Source: an uncultured Lachnospiraceae bacterium (GTDB lineage: Bacteria; Bacillota; Clostridia; Lachnospirales; Lachnospiraceae). From it: DNA of 64,000 bases. The notes beneath the pieces were generated by a model, which did no database searches, was not told where the DNA came from, and worked only from the letters and a program-made list of their open reading frames with translations. The translations under genes and the position numbers were made by a program. Shown piece by piece: positions 26,003 through 34,441 of the stretch. The stretch lies in assembly GCA_949051815.1 (NCBI GenBank), contig CARQVR010000011.1, positions 5,085 through 69,084 on the forward strand. Reading direction: 5' to 3'. Position 1 is the stretch's first letter; every line of letters starts with the position of its first letter.

Positions 26003-28018
26003 TCAGTCTGACTTGATGATGAGCACCCCTTTCGCTGCCAGTGTGATCATTTCTCCCGCCGCATATCTGTTCCCGCTTAACAGGTCGCATCCCGCAAAGG
26101 GCACAGCCATGACCTGCGCTTCTTCCCCGTGATTGAGCAGGAATACAAACGTACCGTTTTCGTTGACTCTTCTGGTCACTTCTATGCCGTCCGGCGCGTC
26201 CATAACCGGTTCGATCTCGGCTTCCCGACAGATTTCTCCGAGATATTCTCTGTAAAAGGCATCGTCAGACCTTGTGGCCACATAGTAGCCGAAGCCGCTG
26301 CCGAAGGCGTTTTTCGTGAGCACAGGCATTCCGGCGTAGAAATCATTTTCATAAAAGGCAAGGGCTTCGGCGCCTTCCGTGTGCAGCAGATCGCAGAGCA
26401 TGAAAGCGGGGTAAGTTTTGCCTTTATAATGGAAAGTGTTGTGCATGTCTTCGGGCAGGGCGTCCTCCTCCTCCACCCAGATGCCGAGAATATCCCGCAG
26501 TTTTCCGGGATAACCGCCGACGGTCACGAGGTCGTGCTCATCCACATAGCCGCTGAAAAAGGTGGTCAGGAAGCGGCCGCCGTTTTTCACATAGGCGCGC
26601 AATTTTTCGTCATAGCCTGTTTTCACCATGTAGAGCACCGGCGCGATCACCAGATCGTATGCCGACAGATCGTCCTCCACGCCGATCATATCCACGGGAA
26701 TATGCAGATCAAACAGGGCCCTGTAATAGCGCTCCACCTCCTGGCAGTAATCCAGATAGACGGAAGGACCCGCCGAGTAGGAGACGCCCCACCAGTTGTC
26801 CCAGTCAAAGACGATGGCGGTCCTGGCGTCGCTTCTTGCGCCGAGGGTCTGGTCTCCCAGCCGCTCAAGTTCCGCGCCAAGTGCGGCAACTTCGCGAAAT
26901 ACCCGGGTGTTTTCGTGTCCCGCGTGGTCGATCACCGCGCCGTGATATTTTTCGCAGGCGCCGATACTGCGTTTCATCTGGAAAAACATGACGGTATCCG
27001 CTCCGTGCGCGACTGCCTGATAGCTCCACAGCCGCATCACGCCGGGCCGCTTGAGCATATTACAGGGCAGCCAGTTGGTGACGGACGGCGTCTGCTCCAT
27101 CAGGGCGAAGGGTTTCCCCTGCTTAAGGCCGCGCATCAGGTCATGGCGCATGGCGGTGCCGGAAACGGGCGTGTCGTTGGCGGGATAGTTGTCCCATGAT
27201 ACGAAATCCATATATCTGGCCCACATCTGATAGTCTAAAGGCTGATAGGCGCCCATCAGGTTCGTGGTGATGGGAATATCGGGGGTAACGGCGCGAATCG
27301 CGTCATACTCCAGACGGTACGCGCTTAAAATGCTCTCCGAATTGAAGCGGCGGTAATCCAGGGAGATGCCCTGAAACGTACTCTGGTCATTGCTCCAATG
27401 TTCGGAAAGGTGATTGGGCACAACAATATCTTCAAAGTCATAGAACGTGTGACCCCAGAATGCGGTGTCCCATACCCGGTTGACTTCCTCGATCGTCCCG
27501 TATTTTTCTTTCAGCCATTCCCGGAATTTTTTCTCACAGTTTTCGCAGTAACATTCACCGCCGTACTCGTTGGAGATATGCCATGCCACGATGTTGTCGT
27601 ATTCTTTGTAGCGTCCGGCCAGTCTGGAGGCCAGAGCGGCAGCGTATTTCCGGTAGGTGGGGCTGTTGGGGCAGGAATTGTGGCGGCTGCCGAACTTGCG
27701 CTTCATGCCGCTTGCCTCCACACGCAGGATATCGGGATGCTTTCTCGCCATCCATGCGGGATGCGCGCCTGTGGAGGTAGCCAGACAAACCTGCAGGCCG
27801 TGTTTTTTCACCAGCTCCATAATCCGGTCCAGCTTTTCAAAATGATAGACGTCGTCGTCGGATTGCAGCATGGCCCAGCTAAAGACATTCAGTGTGACAA
27901 TGTCGATGTGCGCCAGCTTTAACAGACGCATGTCCTCCTCCCATGTCTCTTTCGGCCACTGCTCCGGGTTGTAATCTCCGCCGTAGGGGATTTTTTTGAT
28001 TTTTTCGTTTTCGACCAT
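26003..28018 (-). CDS. GH42 beta-galactosidase
   Basis: A family 42 glycoside hydrolase releasing galactose from beta-galactosides in the cytoplasm. Visible are YGGDYNPEQWPKETWEEDM at the N-terminus, the acid/base Glu in AWHISNEYGGECYC (with Cys zinc ligands CYCENC), the nucleophile Glu in FALMEQTPSVTNW, and a C-terminal trimerisation/beta domain. Length (671) is normal. GAGAAAAACC precedes the start. No transporter or regulator gene is adjacent; a predicted antisense frame across it is only a shadow. Confidence 0.95.
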   Translation of the reverse strand: MVENEKIKKIPYGGDYNPEQWPKETWEEDMRLLKLAHIDIVTLNVFSWAMLQSDDDVYHFEKLDRIMELVKKHGLQVCLATSTGAHPAWMARKHPDILRVEASGMKRKFGSRHNSCPNSPTYRKYAAALASRLAGRYKEYDNIVAWHISNEYGGECYCENCEKKFREWLKEKYGTIEEVNRVWDTAFWGHTFYDFEDIVVPNHLSEHWSNDQSTFQGISLDYRRFNSESILSAYRLEYDAIRAVTPDIPITTNLMGAYQPLDYQMWARYMDFVSWDNYPANDTPVSGTAMRHDLMRGLKQGKPFALMEQTPSVTNWLPCNMLKRPGVMRLWSYQAVAHGADTVMFFQMKRSIGACEKYHGAVIDHAGHENTRVFREVAALGAELERLGDQTLGARSDARTAIVFDWDNWWGVSYSAGPSVYLDYCQEVERYYRALFDLHIPVDMIGVEDDLSAYDLVIAPVLYMVKTGYDEKLRAYVKNGGRFLTTFFSGYVDEHDLVTVGGYPGKLRDILGIWVEEEDALPEDMHNTFHYKGKTYPAFMLCDLLHTEGAEALAFYENDFYAGMPVLTKNAFGSGFGYYVATRSDDAFYREYLGEICREAEIEPVMDAPDGIEVTRRVNENGTFVFLLNHGEEAQVMAVPFAGCDLLSGNRYAAGEMITLAAKGVLIIKSD

Positions 28019-28159
28019 GTGGTTTTTCTCCTTCTACATATGATTGTCTGCTGTGATTTACAGGTGGAAAGCAGCAATTAGTGACATTATATCCGAATGA
28101 TGCCGGTTGGAATACTTGACAAAATGCCGGTTTTTACAAGTGGTTTTTAGTGATAACGA

Positions 28160-28196
28160 AAAGGAACCGGGCATGTACCCGATTCCTTTGTTTTTT
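28160..28196. terminator. Hairpin terminator downstream of 28242-28904
   Basis: AAAGGAACCGGG (28160-28171) pairs with CCCGATTCCTTT (28178-28189), one mismatch. A run of T follows on the plus strand (28191-28196) and a weaker TTTTCGTT on the minus strand. It probably ends the minus-strand gene; the better T-run faces the other way. Confidence 0.6.
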
Positions 28197-28241
28197 CGCT
28201 GTTTAGGAACTGTTAAGAATTAACCTGGCCGTTCCTTATGT

Positions 28242-28904
28242 TTAGTTGGAAGCGATCTGCCCTGCGCCGGCCTGATTCAGAATATCCTGTGTGGCATTGT
28301 TCTGTGCAGCCGCATCCTCAGCCATCTTGTCGAAGCCTGCCATAACAGCGTCGTAAGTCTTCTTGGAGATCTCGGGAAGCTCGCCGCCCCAGGTTTTTTC
28401 AGCCTGCTCGTAGCCTTTCTTGAAAGCTTCGCGCATATCTTCGATCTTGCCCGGATCGCCGCCCGTCAGAGCCGTAGCGAAATCAAGGATTCTGCCGGAG
28501 GTCTGCTTTACGCCCCAGTAGCCGTCCTCGGAAACGTCTTTCTGCGCCTGCAGTCTGGTAGCCTCATCTACTTCAAACTTGCCGCTGGCAAGGAATTTCC
28601 ACATATCGCCGTTCGCAATACCGGAGGCCTGACTCTGCTTGGTCATCAACTGCTGCACAATGTTCTGTAACTGCTTTGTGTGCGCGTCAGCGTCTGCTTT
28701 CATCTTATTTACAAGTTCTGTGTTCTGTACATACTTTTTCACAGGTACGTTGACACTGTCCTTTGAAGGTTCATAAACTACACCGTTTTCTCCCTTGTCG
28801 GAAGCGTTGTCTTTTGTCTCTTCAACAGGCTTGGTCTCCGCCTGCGTAGTTGTGAGAGCTTCGTAAGCATTTCTGCCTGCTCCTGCAATTCCATTTACGC
28901 CCAT
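28242..28904 (-). CDS. Conserved protein of unknown function
   Basis: I do not recognise a named domain. The 220-residue protein has no signal peptide, a Thr/Lys/Glu-rich N-terminus (residues 15-55), and a helical core (LVNKMKADADAHTKQLQNIV, DEATRLQAQKDVSEDGYWGV, RILDFATALTGGDPGKIEDM, FKKGYEQAEKTWGGELPEIS). The start has an excellent AAGGAGGG site. The helical layout looks like a secreted or structural protein family of Lachnospiraceae, but that is an impression only. It is divergent from ispE. Confidence 0.7.
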   Translation of the reverse strand: MGVNGIAGAGRNAYEALTTTQAETKPVEETKDNASDKGENGVVYEPSKDSVNVPVKKYVQNTELVNKMKADADAHTKQLQNIVQQLMTKQSQASGIANGDMWKFLASGKFEVDEATRLQAQKDVSEDGYWGVKQTSGRILDFATALTGGDPGKIEDMREAFKKGYEQAEKTWGGELPEISKKTYDAVMAGFDKMAEDAAAQNNATQDILNQAGAGQIASN

Positions 28905-29095
28905 TGGTATCCCTCCTTGGAAAAAATATATATTTGTGGTTGCGAAAAGACTGCCCGCATGGGCAATCTCCTTTTTCTATTATCTATATCGTACCATTTT
29001 CCTAATTTAATTAGAAGCAAAAGCGGAGAAAATCAAAAAAATTCCATGAAATGCCATGCCTGCACGGCGAAACCCGTGTGCGGGGGAGGCGGCGC

Positions 29096-29138
29096 TTGAC
29101 ATTTTGTACAAAATTAAGTACAATCCTTGTATACAAAG
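29096..29138 (+). promoter_or_regulatory. ispE-gntR promoter with GntR-type operator
   Basis: TTGACA (29096-29101), 17-base spacer, TACAAT (29119-29124). The spacer and -10 hold the inverted repeat TTGTAC-N8-GTACAA (29104-29123). CTTGTATACAAAG (29126-29138) covers the start site and fits the FadR-type GntR consensus TnGTnTACnA. The gene 870 bases on encodes a GntR regulator, so autoregulation is likely. The remainder of the 28905-29215 gap shows only the divergent gene's leader. Confidence 0.7.
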
Positions 29139-29215
29139 TACATTAACCTGTACGGGAAAGAACAGAGAACAGGAAAAAGGCTGACGGCGGGGTCAGCGGA
29201 GCATCGGGAGCAGCT

Positions 29216-30085
29216 ATGATTAGACAGAGAGCCTACGCAAAAATTAATCTGGGACTGGATGTGCTGCGGCGCAGACCTGACGGTTATCACGAGGTAAAGA
29301 TGATTATGCAGACCGTGGATATCTGTGATGACCTGACTTTTGAGAAACGTAAGGACCAAGGAATCGCCTTCCGGATAGAAGGCTCCGATCTGCCTGCGGA
29401 CGAAAATAATCTGGTTTACCGGGCGGCGGCGCTGCTGATGGAGAAAGGGCAGATCAGAGAGGGTGTTTCCATTACGCTGCACAAAAGGATTCCCATTGCG
29501 GCGGGTATGGCGGGCGGCAGCGCGGATGCGGCGGCGGCCATGCGGGGGCTGAACGAGCTGTTTGAAATGGGTTATTCTGCGGGGGAGCTGAAAAAGACCG
29601 GCGTGACGCTCGGGGCGGACATCCCTTACTGCATTGAGGGCGGGACGATGCTGTCGGAGGGCATTGGGGAAATTCTGACGCCGCTGCCTGCGCCGCCGGA
29701 CTGTCATCTGGTGATTGCGAAGCCGGATATCGACGTGTCCACGGCTTTTGTCTACGGACATTTACAGGCGGACAGACTGCCCTTTCACCCGGATATTGAC
29801 GGCATGGCGGCGGCGCTTGCGGCGGGGGATCTGAGAGGGATAACGGACAGAATGGGGAATGTGCTGGAGACAGTCACCGTGAAAGAATACCCCGTTATCG
29901 ACAAATTGAAACGGAAGATGTGTGAGCTGGGGGCGGAAAATGCGCTGATGAGCGGCAGCGGGCCTACGGTGTTTGGTATTTATAAAGAAAAGGAAGCGGC
30001 ACAGAAAGCGGCGGCCGCCATAAAGGAAGAGGAACCGGCAGGCGCGGTTTTTGTGACAGCGTTTTGGAATGGCAGACTGCTCTGA
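29216..30085 (+). CDS. ispE: 4-diphosphocytidyl-2-C-methyl-D-erythritol kinase
   Basis: IspE phosphorylates CDP-methylerythritol in the non-mevalonate isoprenoid pathway. It is a GHMP kinase: YAKINLGLDVLRRRPDGYHE at the N-terminus, the ATP loop PIAAGMAGGSADAAAAMRGL (about residues 92-111), and SGSGPTVFGIY at the C-terminus. Length 289 is typical. It is followed 14 bases later by a GntR regulator and shares its promoter. Confidence 0.97.
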   Translation: MIRQRAYAKINLGLDVLRRRPDGYHEVKMIMQTVDICDDLTFEKRKDQGIAFRIEGSDLPADENNLVYRAAALLMEKGQIREGVSITLHKRIPIAAGMAGGSADAAAAMRGLNELFEMGYSAGELKKTGVTLGADIPYCIEGGTMLSEGIGEILTPLPAPPDCHLVIAKPDIDVSTAFVYGHLQADRLPFHPDIDGMAAALAAGDLRGITDRMGNVLETVTVKEYPVIDKLKRKMCELGAENALMSGSGPTVFGIYKEKEAAQKAAAAIKEEEPAGAVFVTAFWNGRLL

Positions 30086-30099
30086 TAAGGGGGGCGCGT

Positions 30100-30795
30100 A
30101 TGGATCATGATTTCACTGTGAATATGGATGAATTTCTTCCTCTGCGGGATGTGGTGTTTAACACGCTGCGCCGGGCCATTTTGACGGGTGAACTGAAACC
30201 GGGAGAGAGGCTGATGGAGATTCATCTGGCGAATCGTCTGGGAGTGAGCCGCACGCCGATCCGGGAAGCGATACGAAAGCTGGAGCTGGAAGGTCTTGTC
30301 ACCATGATACCAAGGCGCGGCGCGGAGGTGGCGCAGATTACGGAGAAAAGTTTACAGGATGTGCTGGAGGTGAGGCGCGCGCTGGACGCGCTCTGCGCGG
30401 AGCTTGCCTGCGACAGGATCACGGCGGAGGGGAAGGCTGCGCTGAAAAGGGCCTGTGACAGTTTTGAGAAAGCGACGGAGACGGGAGACGTGGTGACCAT
30501 CGCGGAAGCGGATGTGGCGTTGCACGATATCATCGTGCAGGCGACGGGGAACCAGCGGCTGATCCAACTGATTAATAACCTGTCCGAGCAGATGTACCGC
30601 TACCGCTTCGAGTATATCAAGGACGAGAGCGGGCATGAGAATCTGGTCAATGAGCATAGAATCATATATGAGAGTATTATGAACGGCGACAAAGAGAAAG
30701 CGGCTGCGGCGGCGAGATTACACATTGATAATCAGGAACAGTCCATTATCAGGCAGATCCGCATCGATCCCGGAGGGAAACGTCCTTCCGTCTGA
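30100..30795 (+). CDS. FadR-type GntR transcription regulator
   Basis: An N-terminal winged helix (LRRAILTGELKPGERLMEIH, RLGVSRTPIREAIRKLELEG) is followed by an FCD ligand domain with likely metal ligands: Asp/His in ADVALHDIIVQ, His in NEHRIIYES and ARLHIDNQ. The family usually binds organic acids. The start at 30100 follows a GGGGGG site; the frame opens earlier inside ispE. Its consensus operator lies at the ispE start site, which suggests it controls its own operon. Confidence 0.92.
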   Translation: MDHDFTVNMDEFLPLRDVVFNTLRRAILTGELKPGERLMEIHLANRLGVSRTPIREAIRKLELEGLVTMIPRRGAEVAQITEKSLQDVLEVRRALDALCAELACDRITAEGKAALKRACDSFEKATETGDVVTIAEADVALHDIIVQATGNQRLIQLINNLSEQMYRYRFEYIKDESGHENLVNEHRIIYESIMNGDKEKAAAAARLHIDNQEQSIIRQIRIDPGGKRPSV

Positions 30796-30900
30796 GTGTC
30801 TGTATTGTGCGCAGACCGGATATGAAAAAGCAGTGTATGATATGGACCGGTAGTGGGAATACTCCAGATGCCGGAGTGTACGGCAGATGGGGGTTTTATG

Positions 30901-31146
30901 ATGAAAAAAAGAGGAAAAACACTGGCGGCCTGCCTTTTTGCGGCTGTCTGGTGGGGGATATTTTATCCGGAGTTATGTTTTACGGAGGAGACCTGCGAGG
31001 CGGTAATGGGAGACGAGCGGCCTGCTGACGGTATGCCTGAGCAGATCGGGGCGGCGCAGATCTGGGATGCCTCCGGGGATGAGATCGTGATAAGCAGCAG
31101 GTTTTTGGAATGGTTTGAGGAAAAATGGTCTGCGAGTAAGGATTAG
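30901..31146 (+). CDS. Small secreted protein, unknown function
   Basis: An 81-residue protein with a basic start (MKKRGK) and a hydrophobic signal (TLAACLFAAVWWGIF), then a mature acidic segment of about 55 residues ending SRFLEWFEEKWSASKD. No domain is recognised. GGGGG lies 7 bases before the ATG; the adjacent ATG at 30898 is equally possible. It sits 15 bases before murI and is probably co-transcribed. Confidence 0.55.
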   Translation: MKKRGKTLAACLFAAVWWGIFYPELCFTEETCEAVMGDERPADGMPEQIGAAQIWDASGDEIVISSRFLEWFEEKWSASKD

Positions 31147-31161
31147 GAAGGATCGGAAACC

Positions 31162-31995
31162 ATGAACGGACAGGAAGAGTGGCATAACAGCCCGATAGGT
31201 GTGTTTGATTCGGGGGTGGGAGGGCTGACCGTGGCCCGTGAGATCATGCGTCAGCTCCCCAACGAGCGGATCGTATATTTCGGAGACACGGCGCGGGTGC
31301 CCTACGGCAGTAAGTCGAAGGAGACGGTGACAAGGTTTTCGAGACAGATCGTGCGTTTTCTGGAGACACAGCAGGTAAAGGCCATTGTGGTTGCCTGCAA
31401 TACGGCCAGCGCATATGCGCTGGAAGATCTGGAAAAAGAAGTGGATATTCCGATGATCGGCGTGGTGAAGCCGGGAGCCAGAGCGGCTCTTATGGCTACC
31501 GCGAATAAGAAAATCGGCGTTGTGGCGACGGAGGCCACCATAAACAGCGGTATCTACAGCCGTTACATAGAAGAACATGACAGTGAGGTAAGCGTAATCG
31601 GAAAGGCATGTCCGCTCTTTGTGCCGTTAGTGGAGGAAGGACTGTGGGAAGATCCGGTGACGGACGAGATCGCCCACCGCTATCTGACGGAGCTGATCGA
31701 CAGCGGCATAGACACCTTGATTCTGGGATGCACGCATTACCCGATGCTGCGCTCCACGGTGGGAAAAATCATGGGGGAAGGTGTGACCCTGGTCAACCCG
31801 GCATATGAGACGGCGAGGGAACTGAAAGCGCTTCTTATGCAGCACGGTCTGGAGAGCGGACACAGGCCGGGGCTTGGAACGGAGCTGTACCGCTTTTTCG
31901 TCAGCGACGCAGCCGATAAATTTAAACGGTTTGCCAACTCCATTCTGCCTTACGGTATTTTGTCGGCAAAGGTAATCCGCATCGAAGAATTTTAA
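31162..31995 (+). CDS. murI: Glutamate racemase
   Basis: MurI makes D-glutamate for peptidoglycan. Both catalytic cysteines are visible: VVACNTASAYALE (about residues 73-85) and LGCTHYPMLRS (about 184-194). The N-terminus IGVFDSGVGGLTVAREI and YFGDTARVPYGSKS are diagnostic. Length 277 is normal. The next gene follows after 38 bases. Confidence 0.96.
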   Translation: MNGQEEWHNSPIGVFDSGVGGLTVAREIMRQLPNERIVYFGDTARVPYGSKSKETVTRFSRQIVRFLETQQVKAIVVACNTASAYALEDLEKEVDIPMIGVVKPGARAALMATANKKIGVVATEATINSGIYSRYIEEHDSEVSVIGKACPLFVPLVEEGLWEDPVTDEIAHRYLTELIDSGIDTLILGCTHYPMLRSTVGKIMGEGVTLVNPAYETARELKALLMQHGLESGHRPGLGTELYRFFVSDAADKFKRFANSILPYGILSAKVIRIEEF

Positions 31996-32033
31996 ATTTA
32001 TGCGCAAAAAAATGCGCAGAAATGGAGTGAAAT

Positions 32034-32486
32034 ATGACAAAAGAAGTGCTACTGACATTGCAGGGACTGCAATTTGATCAGCGGGAGGAAAACGCCGATA
32101 AGATCGAGACGGTCACTGTGGGCGATTATTATAAGAAGAATGACAGACACTATGTTGTTTATGAGGAGATCACGGAAGGGTTTGACCGTGCGACAAAGAA
32201 CCGTCTTAAGTTTGGCGGCCAAATGGTGGAGCTGACGCGCCACGGGCTTGTAAATGTACATATGATTTTTCAGGAAAACAAAAAGAACCTGTCAAATTAC
32301 AATACGCCTTTCGGACAGATTCTGGTGGGGATTGACACGAAACGGATAACGATTGAGGAAAAGGAAGATAATATCGTGGTGGATGTGGATTACGCGCTGG
32401 ACATCAATTATGAGTTCCTCTCGGACTGCCACATTAAAATTGATATCCGCTCCAAAGAAAACGGCAGTTTTACGCTGCTTTCGTAA
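32034..32486 (+). CDS. DUF1934 (YwiB-like) beta-barrel protein
   Basis: A 150-residue DUF1934 protein with a lipocalin-like pattern: DYYKKNDRHYVVYEEITEG, TKNRLKFGGQMVELTRHG, FGQILVGIDTKRI, and VDYALDINYEFLSDCHIKI. The family's role is unknown, though members often lie near cell-wall or arginyl-tRNA synthetase genes. GGAG precedes the ATG. The terminator of the convergent gene overlaps its stop codon. Confidence 0.85.
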   Translation: MTKEVLLTLQGLQFDQREENADKIETVTVGDYYKKNDRHYVVYEEITEGFDRATKNRLKFGGQMVELTRHGLVNVHMIFQENKKNLSNYNTPFGQILVGIDTKRITIEEKEDNIVVDVDYALDINYEFLSDCHIKIDIRSKENGSFTLLS

Positions 32487-32495
32487 AACTGCCGT
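32454..32495 (-). terminator. Perfect 13-pair terminator of the gene at 32501-32977
   Basis: ACGGCAGTTTTAC (32461-32473) pairs fully with GTAAAACTGCCGT (32483-32495). On the minus strand it is followed by TTTTCTTT. Its plus-strand copy includes the last codons of the DUF1934 gene, so it may serve both convergent genes. Confidence 0.8.
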
Positions 32496-32500
32496 ATAGA

Positions 32501-32977
32501 TCATCTGATGGGTTTAGCCCCTGCTTTTTCCTGTGCCTTTTCAATGAGCTGTTTGAATTTGCTTTTCTTTTTCGGCTCCACAACCGGCGCCTTGCCGTGC
32601 AGACCCTTTACATCCGTGATGTAAATACCGCTGACAACGGCTTTTACTTCCTTCTTAACGGGAACGTTGTCAAAAATTTTCGCTTCACAGATAAGCGTCA
32701 TGATCTGCGGTCCCACCTTGGCTTTCACCACAGGGAGTTTGGAGCCGCGCAGGAGTTTGGGCGTCTGTTCCAATATGACAGGGGGCAGCCCCGCGTCTTT
32801 CAGCTTCATTCGCTTTTTATCAATGATGAGCATAGATACGGTCTGCTTCATCGCATCGATCTGCTCCTGCTGTTCGGCCTGCCGTTTCTGGGCCTTCTTT
32901 CCTAAGAAATATAATACGACTACGGCGATCAGCAAAACTGCCAGGATCACCAGTAAAACAATGGTAAACGTGCTCAT
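32501..32977 (-). CDS. Membrane-anchored protein of unknown function
   Basis: One N-terminal membrane helix (TIVLLVILAVLLIAVVVLYF) is followed by a basic, probably cytoplasmic domain (KRMKLKDAGLPPVILEQTPK, LPVVKAKVGPQIMTLICEAK, KAVVSGIYITDVKGL) and a Lys-rich tail. I do not recognise the family. GGAGGCATTCCC lies before the start. It is convergent with the murI-DUF1934 group. Confidence 0.72.
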   Translation of the reverse strand: MSTFTIVLLVILAVLLIAVVVLYFLGKKAQKRQAEQQEQIDAMKQTVSMLIIDKKRMKLKDAGLPPVILEQTPKLLRGSKLPVVKAKVGPQIMTLICEAKIFDNVPVKKEVKAVVSGIYITDVKGLHGKAPVVEPKKKSKFKQLIEKAQEKAGAKPIR

Positions 32978-33033
32978 GGGAATGCCTCCGTTCTCAAAAT
33001 ATGTACAAAAAATATTTTAACATTGATCCGTGT

Positions 33034-33173
33034 GTTGCGCAAGCGTCAATATACGCTTTGAGAGTATTTTGGTAACAATTCAGCCTGACACGATTCCGCG
33101 GGGAAAATCACTCTGTATGCGATTTTTCGAGTTGTGCAAGCGCCAAAATGCGACTTTGGAGCATTTTGTGTAC
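33034..33173. repeat. Two diverged copies of a 43-base hairpin repeat
   Basis: Copies at 33034-33076 and 33131-33173 share GTTG(C/T)GCAAGCG and then fold: CAAAATGC/GCATTTTG in the second, CAATATAC/GTATTTTG in the first. The central pairs change together (GC to AT), so the stem appears conserved. They fill much of the 341-base gap 32978-33318; nothing else is recognised there apart from leader sequence. Confidence 0.6.
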
Positions 33174-33318
33174 ATCAGACGTGGCAGTGAAGCCGCAGGC
33201 GCGGCGGGGCGCCCGTGAAATTGAGAAGGCCGGATATAGACAAATGAAGGACGGCTGTGGTAAGATAAAAGTTGAATTTATGATTGGGATGATTTAGGAA
33301 AAGAGGAATTGAGGAGAT

Positions 33319-34410
33319 ATGAAAAGAAAAATCTGTGTTTTAGCAGCGGTGGTTGCCTCATCGCTTTTTCTGACTGCCTGCGGCAGTAAGGAATATTTAA
33401 AGGACATTAAAGCGGAGAAATATGTGACGCTTGGCACATATACGGGCATTGATGCCACCGTGACGAAGATGGAAGTGCCCGAGGGTGCGGTGGAGAGTTA
33501 TATTTACGATAACTATCTCGAGCCGAAGGCGGAAAAGGCGCCGGTTACGGGCAGGGCGGTGCAGGAGGGAGATGTGGCAAACATTGACTTCGTGGGATAT
33601 CATGACGGCACAGCTTTCGACGGCGGCACGGGGACAGACTTTGACCTGACAATCGGTTCCGGGCAGTTTATAGAAGGCTTCGAGGAGGGACTGATCGGTG
33701 CGGATATCGGTGAGACGCGCAGCCTGAATCTGACCTTTCCCGACCCGTATACCAATCCCGATCTGGCGGGAGAGGACGTGGTGTTTGAGGTGACCGTAAA
33801 CAGCATCAGCGAGAACAAGGCGCCGGAGCTTACGGACGAGCTGGTAAAGCAGCTTGGCGGGGAGGGCTATAACACCGGCGGCGCGCAGTCGGTGCAGGAG
33901 CTGAACGACTGGGTGTATAATCTCTATGACCAGTCGCTAAAGAGCACGTATGACAATGAGGTTGAGATCGCCATAGCGTCAACCATTATGGAAAACAGCA
34001 CTTTTCAGGAGCTGCCGGAGGAGATGGTAAAGCGTTTTACCATGAGCATAGAAAACAATATGAATGCCAGAGCTGCTTCTATGGGGATGACGCTGGCGCA
34101 GTATATGCAGCTCTATCAGGGGCTTGACGAGACGGGATACCGGGCGGCTTTCGCGGAGGAGGGAGTGCGGATGACCAGGCAGTATATTATGTATCAGGCC
34201 ATTGCGGACAAAGAAGGGCTTGTGCCTACGCAGGAGGAGGTTTCCGGAGAAATTTCCGCGCTTATGGCAATATACGGTTACGCCTCCGAGGAGGAGCTGA
34301 AAAAGAGTGTGGATGTGGAAGCGCTGCGGGAAGACCTGATGCGTAAAAAAGTGGTGGCATTTTTGAAGGAAAACGGAAATATTCAGGAAACGGCGGCAAT
34401 CGCGGACTGA
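33319..34410 (+). CDS. Trigger-factor-like FKBP peptidyl-prolyl isomerase lipoprotein
   Basis: A lipoprotein signal (VVASSLFLTACGS, lipobox LTAC) shows it works outside the membrane. It has an FKBP domain (GDVANIDFVGYHDGTAFDGG, IEGFEEGLIGADIGETRSLN, EVTVNSISENKAPELTD) and a C-terminal helical trigger-factor-like region (about residues 190-350). It likely helps fold exported proteins, like PrsA-type foldases. GAGGAGAT precedes the start. asnS follows after 31 bases. Confidence 0.9.
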   Translation: MKRKICVLAAVVASSLFLTACGSKEYLKDIKAEKYVTLGTYTGIDATVTKMEVPEGAVESYIYDNYLEPKAEKAPVTGRAVQEGDVANIDFVGYHDGTAFDGGTGTDFDLTIGSGQFIEGFEEGLIGADIGETRSLNLTFPDPYTNPDLAGEDVVFEVTVNSISENKAPELTDELVKQLGGEGYNTGGAQSVQELNDWVYNLYDQSLKSTYDNEVEIAIASTIMENSTFQELPEEMVKRFTMSIENNMNARAASMGMTLAQYMQLYQGLDETGYRAAFAEEGVRMTRQYIMYQAIADKEGLVPTQEEVSGEISALMAIYGYASEEELKKSVDVEALREDLMRKKVVAFLKENGNIQETAAIAD

Positions 34411-34441
34411 TATAAGAAATCATATGAGGGGGTAATGTAAA

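Noticed and set aside
26129..27199. Long open frame (356 codons) on the plus strand opposite the GH42 gene
   Set aside because: It lies wholly within a well-supported beta-galactosidase gene, has no family motif and reflects codon bias on the opposite strand.
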